A DNA stretch of 64,000 nt from positions 186,001 to 250,000 of the forward strand of contig NZ_JABEKT010000002.1 of the NCBI RefSeq assembly GCF_013283195.1, given 5' to 3'. The notes under the pieces are model-generated. The model was not told where the DNA came from, ran no database searches, and saw only the letters and a program-made list of their open reading frames with translations. Numbering within the stretch: position 1 is the stretch's first letter; every line of letters starts with the position of its first letter. Below are positions 43,560-52,227 of this stretch, one piece after another. A program made the position numbers and the translations under genes. The stretch comes from Ensifer adhaerens. Its GTDB lineage: Bacteria > Pseudomonadota > Alphaproteobacteria > Rhizobiales > Rhizobiaceae.

Positions 43560-44564
43560 TTAGTCTCCTGTTTCCTCTTGATATTCGAGGTACAGAGATT
43601 TGAGCCTCTGCCTCACGAAATCTGCAAAACCCGGCGCGGCCTTCTTGTTGAAGGAAAGCGTCGTTTCGCTGTTTGTCTCCCGGATGCGCACGGGGCGGGT
43701 ATCATCCGGCGCCACCCATGCAACCGCTTGGCTCTTGACCTTTACGGTGCTCAGGAACGCAAACAGTGTCTCGAACCGTTGATCACTCTCGCGGGCCAGG
43801 AAATCCGAACGGCGGGCGTAACCATGCGCTTCTGTGCGCTTGTCGTCATTGGCCACGAGATCTGCGAGTTCGGTCCAGCGCCGCCGCCCGATGGATGGTG
43901 CTGCGCCGATTGCCTCGATGAGGTCGACGGGAAGGCGGCGCACGATGGCGATCATCTTCGACAGGGCAGCCTTGTCGACGCCCAGCGAAGACATGATGAC
44001 ATCACGCGAAAACTCTCGATCCTCCAGGCGCGCAGCAAACAGCGAGCGCTCGATAAACGAGAGGTCGGTGCGCGCGTTGTTTTCCTGGCCTTGCGAGATC
44101 ACCAGCTGCTCGTCGCTGAGATCACGAACGACAGCCCTGACTTTACTGCCGAGCTCTCGCATGGCGGTCAGGCGACGATGGCCATAGGCCACCTGGTAGC
44201 GCCCATCCTCGCTCGGATGCGGGCGAACCAGGATCGGAACCTGTTGTCCGTGATCCCGGATTTGCTGAAGAAGCGACTGCTCGGCTTCGGCTGCAACGCC
44301 AAGACGATCAGCGACAAAGGAAGCATCGACGAGTGCGGGATCGAGCTCGATAATTGCCAGACCTTCGGCGAGCTGGCGCTCCAGCTCCTGTGCGCGCTCT
44401 ACCTTCTGCGTAATATTCGAAAGCGAGCGCGTAATGCCGCCGATCGGGCTCGAGGGCCGCTGGCCGGGACTGAGGCCGACGATTGGCCGACTAGCCAGCG
44501 GGCGGTCGTCTTCGCCGTCTGCGAAGTGGTTGTCTGAAACACCGATGAGGTTCTTGCGGGCCAC
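43560..44564 (-). CDS. repB: RepB, ParB-family partition protein
   Basis: A 334-residue centromere-binding protein. The ParB N-terminal nuclease/CTPase-like segment (VPILVRPHPSEDGRYQVAYGHRRLTAMRELG), the GQENNARTDLSFIERSLFA box and the HTH (SLGVDKAALSKMIAIVRRLP) are present, followed by the RepB C-terminal dimer domain. It starts with GTG at 44564, three bases after the repA stop, with GGAAGGAAG ahead. It binds the parS palindromes and, with RepA, segregates the plasmid. It also acts with RepA in repressing the operon. Confidence 0.96.
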   Translation of the reverse strand: MARKNLIGVSDNHFADGEDDRPLASRPIVGLSPGQRPSSPIGGITRSLSNITQKVERAQELERQLAEGLAIIELDPALVDASFVADRLGVAAEAEQSLLQQIRDHGQQVPILVRPHPSEDGRYQVAYGHRRLTAMRELGSKVRAVVRDLSDEQLVISQGQENNARTDLSFIERSLFAARLEDREFSRDVIMSSLGVDKAALSKMIAIVRRLPVDLIEAIGAAPSIGRRRWTELADLVANDDKRTEAHGYARRSDFLARESDQRFETLFAFLSTVKVKSQAVAWVAPDDTRPVRIRETNSETTLSFNKKAAPGFADFVRQRLKSLYLEYQEETGD

Positions 44565-44567
44565 GGC

Positions 44568-45764
44568 TTACTTCCTTCCCCACACTTTGCGCAGCAGGTC
44601 CTCGATCTCGCCATTGACGAGCGTCAGGGAATCCATTGCGCGGTCGTAGGTGCCGCGGACAAACTGCGACCGCTCGACCTCATAGAGCGTTTGTTTTGTT
44701 ACGCCGGCGTCGGAAACGGCCGTCGATTTGACCATGGCGTTGTGCAGCATTCGGTTGCCGAAGATGGATCGCATAAAGCCGGTCATCTGGCTTTGCGGAC
44801 CGTCGTTCGGCTCGAACCGGGTCACGAGATAGCGCATCCAGTCGTAGCTTGTTCGGCCGCCGGCATCTTCGACGACGCGCATCAACTCGCTGGTCATCGA
44901 GAGAAACTGGGACATGGACATGACGTCGAGCATCTGCGGATGCACGGTAATCAGCACTGATGTCGCGGCGCACAGCGCTGACATGGTGAGAAAACCGAGC
45001 TGCGGAGGGCAATCGATGATGACGATGTCGTAAAAACTCTCGATATCGGCAAGCACATCGCCGATCCGCGCGAAAAACATGGTTTCGGCCGAGCCGCTGG
45101 TCATCGCCTTCGGCGTCTCGTGCTCGAACTCCATGAGTTCAAGGTTGCCGGGGACCAGATGAAGGTTGGGCATGTGGGTCGAGCGGACGATCTCGGCGAT
45201 TGGCCGCGGATTTTCGTAGCGAATGGCGCCGTACAGCGTTTCGGATTCACCGACGTCCAGCTCCGGCTGGTGGCCGAAGAGCGCCGAAAGCGAGGCCTGC
45301 GGATCGAGATCGATTGCAAGCGTCCGATAGCCCCTAAGCGCCAAATATTGCGCAAGATGTGCCGAGGTCGTTGTTTTGGCCGACCCACCCTTGAAGTTCA
45401 TGACTGAGATGACTTGCAGTCTCTCGTCACCGCGACGATGCGGTACGTATTTGCCCGACTTGCCGCCTTCGTCCAGAACACGTCGAATGCGCTCGATATC
45501 GGAGACCGCATACATGCGCCGGCCGTTTGACAACGGCTCGGGGCCATGGCCCTCTGAAGCGATCTGGCGCAGATAGCCTTCGCCGATTCCGATAAAGGCA
45601 GCGGCCTCGGCCGGGCTGAAAAGACGCAACGTCTTTTGCATTTGCGGCGGGAAGATCTTCTTCTGATGCTGCTGGAGCTGATGCGCGAGTTCCAAGGCAT
45701 CGGCAGCCAGGAGCGTGGGTAAATGCTCCTGCACATCGAGGCCATGGATTTTATGCTGCAACAT
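44568..45764 (-). CDS. repA: RepA, ParA-family partition ATPase
   Basis: A 398-residue Walker-type ATPase. The N-terminal helix-turn-helix-like part (SPAEAAAFIGIGEGYLRQIA, NGRRMYAVSDIERIRR) is followed by the deviant Walker A FKGGSAKTTTSAHLAQYLALRG, switch DLDPQASLSALFG and Walker B IVIIDCPPQLGFL. It powers plasmid partition and autoregulates the operon by binding upstream of itself. The ATG at 45764 is chosen over ATG 45797 because GGAG lies eight bases before it and the length fits RepA proteins. Confidence 0.96.
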   Translation of the reverse strand: MLQHKIHGLDVQEHLPTLLAADALELAHQLQQHQKKIFPPQMQKTLRLFSPAEAAAFIGIGEGYLRQIASEGHGPEPLSNGRRMYAVSDIERIRRVLDEGGKSGKYVPHRRGDERLQVISVMNFKGGSAKTTTSAHLAQYLALRGYRTLAIDLDPQASLSALFGHQPELDVGESETLYGAIRYENPRPIAEIVRSTHMPNLHLVPGNLELMEFEHETPKAMTSGSAETMFFARIGDVLADIESFYDIVIIDCPPQLGFLTMSALCAATSVLITVHPQMLDVMSMSQFLSMTSELMRVVEDAGGRTSYDWMRYLVTRFEPNDGPQSQMTGFMRSIFGNRMLHNAMVKSTAVSDAGVTKQTLYEVERSQFVRGTYDRAMDSLTLVNGEIEDLLRKVWGRK

Positions 45765-46183
45765 CGAGTTCTCCAAAAACTGCGCAAAAATTGTCATATC
45801 GGGGCAATATGCGCAGATGCACTATGATCCGATTCGGTGTGAATGTACAAATGGATAGCCGAACGCCTGTATAACTGCTCCACGCACCGGTGAACGCGCC
45901 AGAGAGATCATCTGTTGTCCGCGGACAACTCTGGTGATGGCTCTCGGAGAGCTGTCCTTGCGGACCGATTCCACTGCCCCACAATAGCACCGCCACGGGC
46001 GTCATCGGACCAGGTGTTTAAGGTCCGAGTGGAGGCCGCGACACCGCCGCGGCTGCATAACCCGAGACGCCTGTAATTCACGCTATTAGAATATGGATTT
46101 AGTCGACTATTGACAGGGGGCTGGATTGTGGCAAGATCGTGATGCGATGACGATGATGTCAGGCGGACTGGAAGGGATGCAAC
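45765..46183. other. repABC control region
   Basis: A 419-base gap upstream of repA that must hold the repABC promoter and RepA operator. It contains the palindrome at 45914-45929 and A/T-rich DNA around 46070-46110. No gene is supported within it. A small ORF with its own ribosome site begins at 46184 on the other strand. Confidence 0.6.
45914..45929. promoter_or_regulatory. Divergent parS-like/operator palindrome upstream of repA
   Basis: GTTGTCCGCGGACAAC is a perfect 16-bp palindrome that fits the degenerate pattern GTTNNCNGCNGNNAAC shared by the five canonical parS sites, but with different inner bases. It lies 150 bases upstream of the repA start. It may be an operator for RepA/RepB or a centromere for another RepB. 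Confidence 0.6.
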
Positions 46184-46363
46184 ATGTTCTATCTCGGCGG
46201 GATGACGCTTGGCTACCTTGAGCCTCCAGCACCGAAAGCGGTCGTGCAGGCGGTTAAGCCACGCATCGAGTTGACGCCGCGCGAGCCTGCGGACGATCGT
46301 GAGCGCGAGCGCGAACAGGAATGGGCTCGGGCCTTTCTGACCCCGTGGCACCTGTTTTACTGA
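46184..46363 (+). CDS. Small ORF upstream of repA (59 residues)
   Basis: A 59-residue frame with GGAAGGGATGCAAC before the ATG. It begins MFYLGGMTLGYLEPPAPKAV, with an acidic/basic middle (ADDREREREQEW) and ends FLTPWHLFY. It points away from repABC and lies between the operon and parS site 5. The good ribosome site and amino-acid pattern argue for translation, but I do not recognise a family and no neighbour is coupled to it. Confidence 0.5.
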   Translation: MFYLGGMTLGYLEPPAPKAVVQAVKPRIELTPREPADDREREREQEWARAFLTPWHLFY

Positions 46364-47012
46364 CACAGGTACAGACACTGAGGTCGCATGCCTGAACGGT
46401 GATCGGCGGTCTCGCTGCTTTTCGAAAGCAGCCCGCGATCCAGGACGTGTTCCCGCGAAACGCGGGAAAGCAGATGCCGTCATAGGCTAGGCACGGTCAC
46501 CGAGCTGACAATATGACCAAACGAGGAGCCAGTGGTTGACAGCTGTCAACGCTGCGCAACCTTATGGCCATAACTCCTTCGCTTGAGACGCAAGCCGGAT
46601 CGCGGCGACACACACCCGGTGTATTCGGTGTGTCAGGTTGCTGCCTGATTTCAGTGATAAATCAAATAATTACAATATGTTATGCTGGATCCTTTTCAAT
46701 CGACGGCGGCCGGGCCATGCTGGTCGATGCGATGACGTCACCGACGGCCCGCAACGACCTGCCACCGTCATGCGCTCGTGGCGATGCGAGCACGGGAAGT
46801 GCTGATGGGCCGATGCGTCAAACGACGCCTATCGGCTCGGCGAGGCCGCTTGTCAGCGAAGCTATGGTGGAAAAGCAGGAAAGGGCAAGGGGAGGGCTGT
46901 CGCAGCGCTGGGAAACGGTTAAGCTTGCCGGCGAGAGAAAACCACCGAGGATGCCAACATTTCGAGCGATCAGCCAGCCGACGAAACAGGCAACCAAACG
47001 CAGTCGCTTTCG
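46364..47012. other. Intergenic region with parS site 5 and hutC leader
   Basis: A 649-base stretch without a supported gene. It holds parS site 5 and A/T-rich DNA near 46655-46695 that could carry the promoter of the HutC-like gene. A frame starting at ATG 46951 after GAGG runs out of phase with HutC and ends at 47103; it looks like a shadow, or a result of a frame change at the hutC start. Confidence 0.5.
46535..46550. other. parS centromere site 5, upstream side of repABC
   Basis: The same perfect GTTGACAGCTGTCAAC palindrome on the far side of repA, 4471 bases from site 4. parS sites flank the whole operon. Confidence 0.88.
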
Positions 47013-47714
47013 TTGCACCAGAGAATCCTCGGAGAGGTCGAAGGTCATATTCTCTCCGGCGCGTGGCCGCCGGGCCACCGTATCCCGTTCGAACATGAAT
47101 TGACCGAACAATACGGCTGCTCGCGCATGACCGTGAACAAGGCGCTGACCGAGCTGGTCAAGCGCGGACTGATCGAGCGTCGACGCAAGTCCGGGAGCTA
47201 CGTCACCTTTCCCCATGTGCAATCGGCGGTGATGGAAATCCATGACGTCAAGCTGGAGGTTCAATCCCTCGGGTTGGAGTACAGTTTCCAGCTCGACGAA
47301 CGCAATATCCGCAAGGCCGAGAGCAGGGATGCGGGTCGTCTCGACCTGCCGCCGTCTGCAAGACTGATCGAGATCACGTGCCGGCACTTCGCCGGCGGCC
47401 GGCCTTTCTGTTTCGAGGAGCGGCTGATCAGCCTCGCGGCCGTTCCCGAAGCCGAAACGGAACTCTTCGAAACGTCAGCGCCCGGTTCGTGGTTGCTGGG
47501 CAAGGTGCCGTGGAGTACGGCCGAGCATCGCATCCGGGCCGTTGGGGCAGGGCGCGGTGCGGCGCAGGCACTCGCCATTTCGAGCGGTGCTGCTTGCCTT
47601 GTGATCGAGCGCCGCACCTGGAGCGGCCGTGCACCGGTAACCCATGTTCGATTGACCTATCCCGGCGACAGGCATGAGCTGGTGGCGCAATTCGCGCCAA
47701 GCCCGCTCGGCTAG
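47013..47714 (+). CDS. hutC: HutC-like GntR/UTRA repressor (start uncertain)
   Basis: A 233-residue visible protein with a GntR winged helix (SGAWPPGHRIPFEHELTEQ, then YGCSRMTVNKALTELVKRGL) and a C-terminal UTRA ligand domain (LEITCRHFAGGRPFCFEERL-like, about 115-225), highly typical of the histidine-utilisation repressor. The only start codon in frame is TTG at 47013, which begins just inside the conserved N-terminus. The frame is open back to 46923 but has no ATG/GTG, and a GAGG-preceded ATG at 46951 is one frame off. There are no hut catabolic genes beside it. The true start could be TTG, or there may be a 5' defect. Confidence 0.78.
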   Translation: MHQRILGEVEGHILSGAWPPGHRIPFEHELTEQYGCSRMTVNKALTELVKRGLIERRRKSGSYVTFPHVQSAVMEIHDVKLEVQSLGLEYSFQLDERNIRKAESRDAGRLDLPPSARLIEITCRHFAGGRPFCFEERLISLAAVPEAETELFETSAPGSWLLGKVPWSTAEHRIRAVGAGRGAAQALAISSGAACLVIERRTWSGRAPVTHVRLTYPGDRHELVAQFAPSPLG

Positions 47715-47784
47715 AGCGGTCCGCCTTCAAGTGGAAGGACTGAGGGCCGAAATATGGCCGAGAATCAAAGTGCTGGTGTCCTTG

Positions 47785-47826
47785 GAGCGTTCTTCTGAAC
47801 CTGCGGCGATCCAGAAGAATGCGCTC
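47785..47826. repeat. Long imperfect hairpin element in intergenic DNA
   Basis: GAGCG-TTCTTCTG pairs with CAGAAGAA-TG-CGCTC across a 14-base loop: 13 paired bases with a two-base bulge. It lies between hutC and the hydrolase gene with no T-run, so it is not a typical terminator. It resembles the palindromic intergenic mosaic elements common in rhizobia, a guess that needs genome-wide comparison. Confidence 0.4.
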
Positions 47827-47911
47827 AAGCGGCTGGCGAGAGCCGGGTGAAGAACGGTCGCTTGTGCCGGGTTTGATGCCAGGCTGAATTTCGCCGGCGG
47901 AAGGTGACGAG

Positions 47912-48550
47912 ATGGAAAAGATCATGCTGTTTGATGGACCGGAGAATGCAGCCGTGACCATCCTGCTTGCGCACGGCGCCGGCGCGCCGATGGATTCCGC
48001 ATCGATGACCGCCTGTGCCAAAGCGCTTGCCGCCGAAGGCTTTCGGGTCGCACGATTCGAATTCGACTATATGGCAGCGCGCCGATCCGGTGGCCGCAAG
48101 CCGCCGCCACGTGCCGAAACGCTCAATCCGGAGTTCAAGGCAGCGGTAGATGCCCTTGGCGCAGCCGGCGCGTTGCTGATCGGTGGCAAATCAATGGGCG
48201 GGCGCGTCGCCAGCATGATTGCAGATGAGCTCTATGCCGAGGGGAAAATCATCGGCCTGCTTTGTCTTGGCTATCCCTTCCACCCGCCGGGAAAGCCAGA
48301 GCAGCTGCGCACCAAGCACCTGGAAGATCTGAAGACGCCGACGTTGATCGTCCAGGGCACGCGCGACGAATTTGGCACGCGCGAGGAGGTTCCTGGATAT
48401 CGGCTCTCCGGCGCAATAGAGATCCTATGGCTGGAGGACGGGGATCACGATCTCAAGCCGCGCAAGACGATCTCCGGCTATTCCGCCGCGGACCACCTGA
48501 AAACCATGGCGCAGACTGTCGCGCGCCGGGTGGGCGAGCGTCTGGCGTAA
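47912..48550 (+). CDS. Alpha/beta-family hydrolase (Tex30/KANL3-like)
   Basis: A 212-residue small alpha/beta hydrolase. LLAHGAGAPMDS (about 18-29) forms the oxyanion side, the nucleophile elbow is GGKSMGGR with Ser94, followed by LIVQGTRDEFGTREE (acid) and LEDGDHDLKPR (His). The set is complete, so it should be an active esterase or lipase-like enzyme or acyl carrier of unknown substrate. The ATG at 47912 has GGAAGGTGACGAG ahead. It converges with the cyclase gene. Confidence 0.88.
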   Translation: MEKIMLFDGPENAAVTILLAHGAGAPMDSASMTACAKALAAEGFRVARFEFDYMAARRSGGRKPPPRAETLNPEFKAAVDALGAAGALLIGGKSMGGRVASMIADELYAEGKIIGLLCLGYPFHPPGKPEQLRTKHLEDLKTPTLIVQGTRDEFGTREEVPGYRLSGAIEILWLEDGDHDLKPRKTISGYSAADHLKTMAQTVARRVGERLA

Positions 48551-48594
48551 ACGACTGCTGTCGTTCATTACGCAGGCCGTCGGCCTCCATCTGA

Positions 48595-49836
48595 TCATTC
48601 CGCCGCTTGAGCGGTGCCGGACGAAAATGCGAAGACGTCAATCGGGTCATCGAGCCCCTTCACGGCAAAGGCGCCCAGATGCTCCATTTCGCGGGTGCGT
48701 CCCGCCAGTTCGACAAAGGCGCGCGACAACAGCACAGGACGCTTCGCCTGCTTGGTCAGGCTTTCCAGCCGCGATGCGATATTGACGGCCGGCCCGATCA
48801 CCGTGAAGTCGAGCCGACGGCGCGAACCGATATTGCCATACATCACGTCGCCGACGTGAACGCCGATCCCGTAGCCCAGCGCTTCGCGTCCTTTCGCCAC
48901 GTTCTCCTGGTTCAAGGTGGCGATGGCGACCTCCGCTTCGCCGATGGCCTGCAGGAGGTTTTCACTGGCTTGGGCATTGCTGAGCGGAAAAATTGCCAGC
49001 AGGCCATCGCCCATGAATTTCAGGATCTCGCCGCCATGCCGCTCGATCGGCTCGGACATGGCGTCGAAATAGCCGTTGAGAAGCTCGATCACGTCATCCC
49101 GTGGCCAGAGATCGGAGAGCTTGGTGAAGTCGCGAAGGTCGCAGATCAGGATCGCGGCGCTGACGGTGACACCGCTTCCGCGTGTGGTCGCGCCGGCAAG
49201 GATCTGTTCGCTTGCATGCGGCCCGACATAGGTTTCAAGCAACGTTCGCGCCATCCGGTTCTTCAATCGGATTTCGCTGACAAGTGCCAGAACCGGCAGC
49301 AAGCCTTTAAGCGTTTCGAGATGGGCCGTCTCGAAACCACCCGTCCGATCACTGGCGAAGGTGACGACATGGCGCTTGCCCAGCGTATGTTCGAGCGGCA
49401 AGGCGATGTATTCGGTTAGACCGTCTGCGCGCAACTCGTCGTAAAGCGAGTTCGGGATTTCGTCATCGGTCGGCGCCTCGAGATTCTTTCGAACCTGGCT
49501 GGCGCCAGTGTTGATCGCATAGAGCGGGCTGTTGAGATATTGCGACGTGTCTTCGACGCCATAATCGTACATGCGGATGTCCGCCTCCGATTGTCCCTTG
49601 CGCCAGAGGATGCGGGCACCGAGCCATTGCGGATGATGGATCCGGAAGTGCAGCGTCGCGCGCGCAAGCGGCACGCCCGCCTGCACCAGCCGCTCGCACA
49701 AATCCACGAAGATATTGTCAATGAAGCGCTGGTCGCGGGTCTCGGTGACCAGCCAATCGAGAATCTTTCTGCTCTCTGTTGGCAGGCCGCCGCTTCCTTC
49801 CAGTTCTCCTGTCATGGCCTGGGATGAAGCCTGCAT
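48595..49836 (-). CDS. Class III adenylate/guanylate cyclase
   Basis: A 413-residue protein: an N-terminal sensor-like region (about 20-200, with a GAF-like feel) and a C-terminal class III catalytic domain (about 220-400). The two metal aspartates are Asp233 (ICDLRDF) and Asp277 (KFMGDGLLAIF), with VHVGDVMYGNIGSRRRLDFTVIGPAVNIASRLE in the late part of the domain giving the transition-state Asn/Arg. It should make cAMP (or cGMP) in the cytoplasm. The ATG at 49836 follows GGAGAATTG. Rhizobia carry many such cyclases; the signal is unknown. Confidence 0.92.
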   Translation of the reverse strand: MQASSQAMTGELEGSGGLPTESRKILDWLVTETRDQRFIDNIFVDLCERLVQAGVPLARATLHFRIHHPQWLGARILWRKGQSEADIRMYDYGVEDTSQYLNSPLYAINTGASQVRKNLEAPTDDEIPNSLYDELRADGLTEYIALPLEHTLGKRHVVTFASDRTGGFETAHLETLKGLLPVLALVSEIRLKNRMARTLLETYVGPHASEQILAGATTRGSGVTVSAAILICDLRDFTKLSDLWPRDDVIELLNGYFDAMSEPIERHGGEILKFMGDGLLAIFPLSNAQASENLLQAIGEAEVAIATLNQENVAKGREALGYGIGVHVGDVMYGNIGSRRRLDFTVIGPAVNIASRLESLTKQAKRPVLLSRAFVELAGRTREMEHLGAFAVKGLDDPIDVFAFSSGTAQAAE

Positions 49837-49999
49837 CGCAATTCTCCACTCTGTTCTGACGGACCTTGCTGCTGTCGAAACGGGAACTCCCGGGAAAGCC
49901 GACCGTGAAACGCCGAGACATATGTGGACCATCAGCCGGCCGTTGATAAGGGCCAGGGCGAAAAGTGATCTGAAAAGTTGAGAGGTCGTCGGTGCCGGT

Positions 50000-51469
50000 T
50001 CAAGCGCTGGCGGTCGACAGGATCGCCGGATGATCGATGTCGAGAACCGGCAATTGCAGCCTTATCCGCGCGCCGGACCAGGAGCCGAAAAGGATGTCGA
50101 TGCGGCCGCCATGCAGCCGGGCGATCTCACGGGCGAGATTGAGACCGAGGCCGGCACCACTCGAACGCGGGCGCAAACGGTAGAACGGTTCGAAGACGCG
50201 CTCCCGTTCGTCGTGGGGAATGCCGGGACCGTCATCATGAACCTCGATGCCGCCCCGCGCGTCGACCAGCACGGTTATGGTTCCGCGGTTGCCACCATGC
50301 TCGACGGCATTGCGCAGGAGGTTGGCAACGGCCTGTTCAATCTGCTGCACATGAACGCTGATCGGCACCGGTTTCGTCGCATTCGCCTCGAAGGCAAGTT
50401 CGTAGCCGGCTTCGAAAGCAAGAGGCGCGAAATCGGCGGCAAGCGTTTTGGCCAGGGCAACGAGGTCAACGACCTCACGGCTGCCGGTGCTGTGCTCGAG
50501 CACCTGGCGTTCCAGAAGTTGTTGCGCCAGATGCGATAGCCGCTCGATATCCTTCCTCAGCCGTGCGCTCTGCGGATCTTCCTGCAGCAATTCGGCGCGC
50601 GTGCGAAGGATGGCGATCGGCGTGCGTAGTTCGTGCGCCGCGTCGGTCAGGAAGCGATTGCGTTGGTCGTAACCTTCGTCCAGACGGGAAAGCGCGTTGT
50701 TGAAGGCATGTACCATCGGCGCGATTTCGGTCGGAACCTGGGCCGTTTCCAGCTGCACCGCGCGATTGTCGATATCGATCCTCCCGGCCTGATCGGCCGT
50801 CGCAACGAGACCGGCAAGCGACCGTCGAACGACAGCCGGCGTAGTGACCAGCGTGGCGACCCCCATAACCACAATGATCGGCAGCAGCAGGCAAAGCACA
50901 AGGAGTGCCAGGACCGGCAGCACGCGCAGCCAATCAGGATTGCCGTCGGCATCCTTTGCCATGTCGGCATTGACACTGATCTCGACTTCGAGCCCGTCGT
51001 TCTCGTCGCGCGACGAGATCGAAGAGGTAAGAATCTGCACCCGGCCGACGTCGGTGTCGACATTGGCAAGTGCTGCTTCCGGCCTCCGGTCGCCCTCGTC
51101 GAACCGCAAGGTTGCACGACCGATGTTCTTCAAGAGTTCGCCGCCAACCGCTTCGTACGCCTGCGGAACGCTTCCCTGCTGGACCACATGTCCATCAGTG
51201 TCGCGGATCACGAACCAGAGATTGGGAAAATCCTCCCGAAACGCACGGAGTTCCTCGGTGTCGCGCACCAGCAAGCCGCCGTTCTCGTCGCGGGCCATGG
51301 CCTCAGACAGGTGCTTTATGGCCGCCTCGTTGTCGATGATCAGGCGAGGCTGGGCAATCATCAGGATCGCAACCAAGAGGGCGATCAAGGCGACGAACGA
51401 CGCCGCCTGCAGCAAAATGAGGCGGCGCACCAGCACCCATTGAAGCGAGCGTGGGCGAGATTTTTTCAT
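50000..51469 (-). CDS. Sensor histidine kinase
   Basis: A 489-residue two-component kinase: TM1 about 16-38, periplasmic sensor about 39-180, TM2 about 182-207, then a short HAMP-like link and the kinase core. The phospho-acceptor box is FLTDAAHELRTPIAILR, with N box LLRNAVEHGG, D box DDGPGIP and GLGLNLAREIARLHGG. It shares a four-base ATGA overlap with the response-regulator gene upstream, which marks the partner. The periplasmic domain has no recognised ligand motif. Confidence 0.93.
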   Translation of the reverse strand: MKKSRPRSLQWVLVRRLILLQAASFVALIALLVAILMIAQPRLIIDNEAAIKHLSEAMARDENGGLLVRDTEELRAFREDFPNLWFVIRDTDGHVVQQGSVPQAYEAVGGELLKNIGRATLRFDEGDRRPEAALANVDTDVGRVQILTSSISSRDENDGLEVEISVNADMAKDADGNPDWLRVLPVLALLVLCLLLPIIVVMGVATLVTTPAVVRRSLAGLVATADQAGRIDIDNRAVQLETAQVPTEIAPMVHAFNNALSRLDEGYDQRNRFLTDAAHELRTPIAILRTRAELLQEDPQSARLRKDIERLSHLAQQLLERQVLEHSTGSREVVDLVALAKTLAADFAPLAFEAGYELAFEANATKPVPISVHVQQIEQAVANLLRNAVEHGGNRGTITVLVDARGGIEVHDDGPGIPHDERERVFEPFYRLRPRSSGAGLGLNLAREIARLHGGRIDILFGSWSGARIRLQLPVLDIDHPAILSTASA

Positions 51470-52140
51470 GCCGTGGCGCGCAACAAGTAGCCGAGGTTGC
51501 GGATTGCCCTGATCTCGACACCGGCTGCAACTTCCTCGAGCTTTCGCCTCAGCCGCGAGAGATGGGAATCAAGCGCGTTGGAATCGATCTCATCTTCCAT
51601 CGCGTAGACGGAATCTTCCAGGGTTGCGCGCAAGACGGTGCGGCCCGGCCGGCGCATCAACGCCTCCAGTGCCAACCTTTCCCGCCGCAACAGATCAAGC
51701 GGCTTGTCGTCGACAACAGCCTCGCGATGGCGGAAATCATAGGTCAGGCGGCCGACCAGGATCTGGTCGGACTTGAGCGTGACGGGACGGCGGCCGAGTG
51801 CCCGAAGCCGCGCCATCAGCTCCTCGACTGCAAACGGCTTGGCGAGATAGTCGTCGGCGCCACCATCGAGCCCGGTGACGCGGTCGTTGATGGTGCCGAG
51901 CGCCGTCAGCATCATGATCGGCGCCTCGACGCGCAACGCGCGCAGCTTCGGAATGAGGCTCAGGCCCTCACCGTCGGGCAGGCGGCGATCGAGCACGATC
52001 ACATCATAGGACCAGAGCTCGACCACGGCCTCGGCATCCGCGAGCGTGGAAACATGATCGACGATCACCTGTCGACGCTCGAGCGCGGTCTTCAGGGCCG
52101 ATGCCATTTCGGGCTCGTCCTCTAGCAGCAAGATGCGCAT
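51466..52140 (-). CDS. OmpR-type response regulator
   Basis: A 224-residue regulator with an N-terminal receiver (phospho-acceptor Asp51 in VLDRRLPDGEG, conserved Lys in YLAKPF) and a C-terminal OmpR/PhoB winged helix (LRRERLALEALMRRPGRTVLR, then NALDSHLSRLRRKLEEV). The ATG at 52140 follows AGGAGAG. It is coupled by ATGA to the kinase gene and is its cognate regulator. Targets are not visible; the downstream lipoprotein gene is a candidate only by position. Confidence 0.93.
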   Translation of the reverse strand: MRILLLEDEPEMASALKTALERRQVIVDHVSTLADAEAVVELWSYDVIVLDRRLPDGEGLSLIPKLRALRVEAPIMMLTALGTINDRVTGLDGGADDYLAKPFAVEELMARLRALGRRPVTLKSDQILVGRLTYDFRHREAVVDDKPLDLLRRERLALEALMRRPGRTVLRATLEDSVYAMEDEIDSNALDSHLSRLRRKLEEVAAGVEIRAIRNLGYLLRATA

Positions 52141-52227
52141 GCCGATCTCTCCTGATTGCGGCTCCGGACGGCCGGTGGCCGTGGTGCCGAATGCATCATT
52201 TCTCAAATCAAAGCGGAGTTGAAGTGC

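Noticed and set aside
46564-47103. Frame MAITPSLETQAG... before hutC
   Set aside because: It overlaps the start of HutC out of frame, has no domain and an Arg/Ser-rich tail typical of a shadow; its internal ATG at 46951 is noted as a start oddity only.
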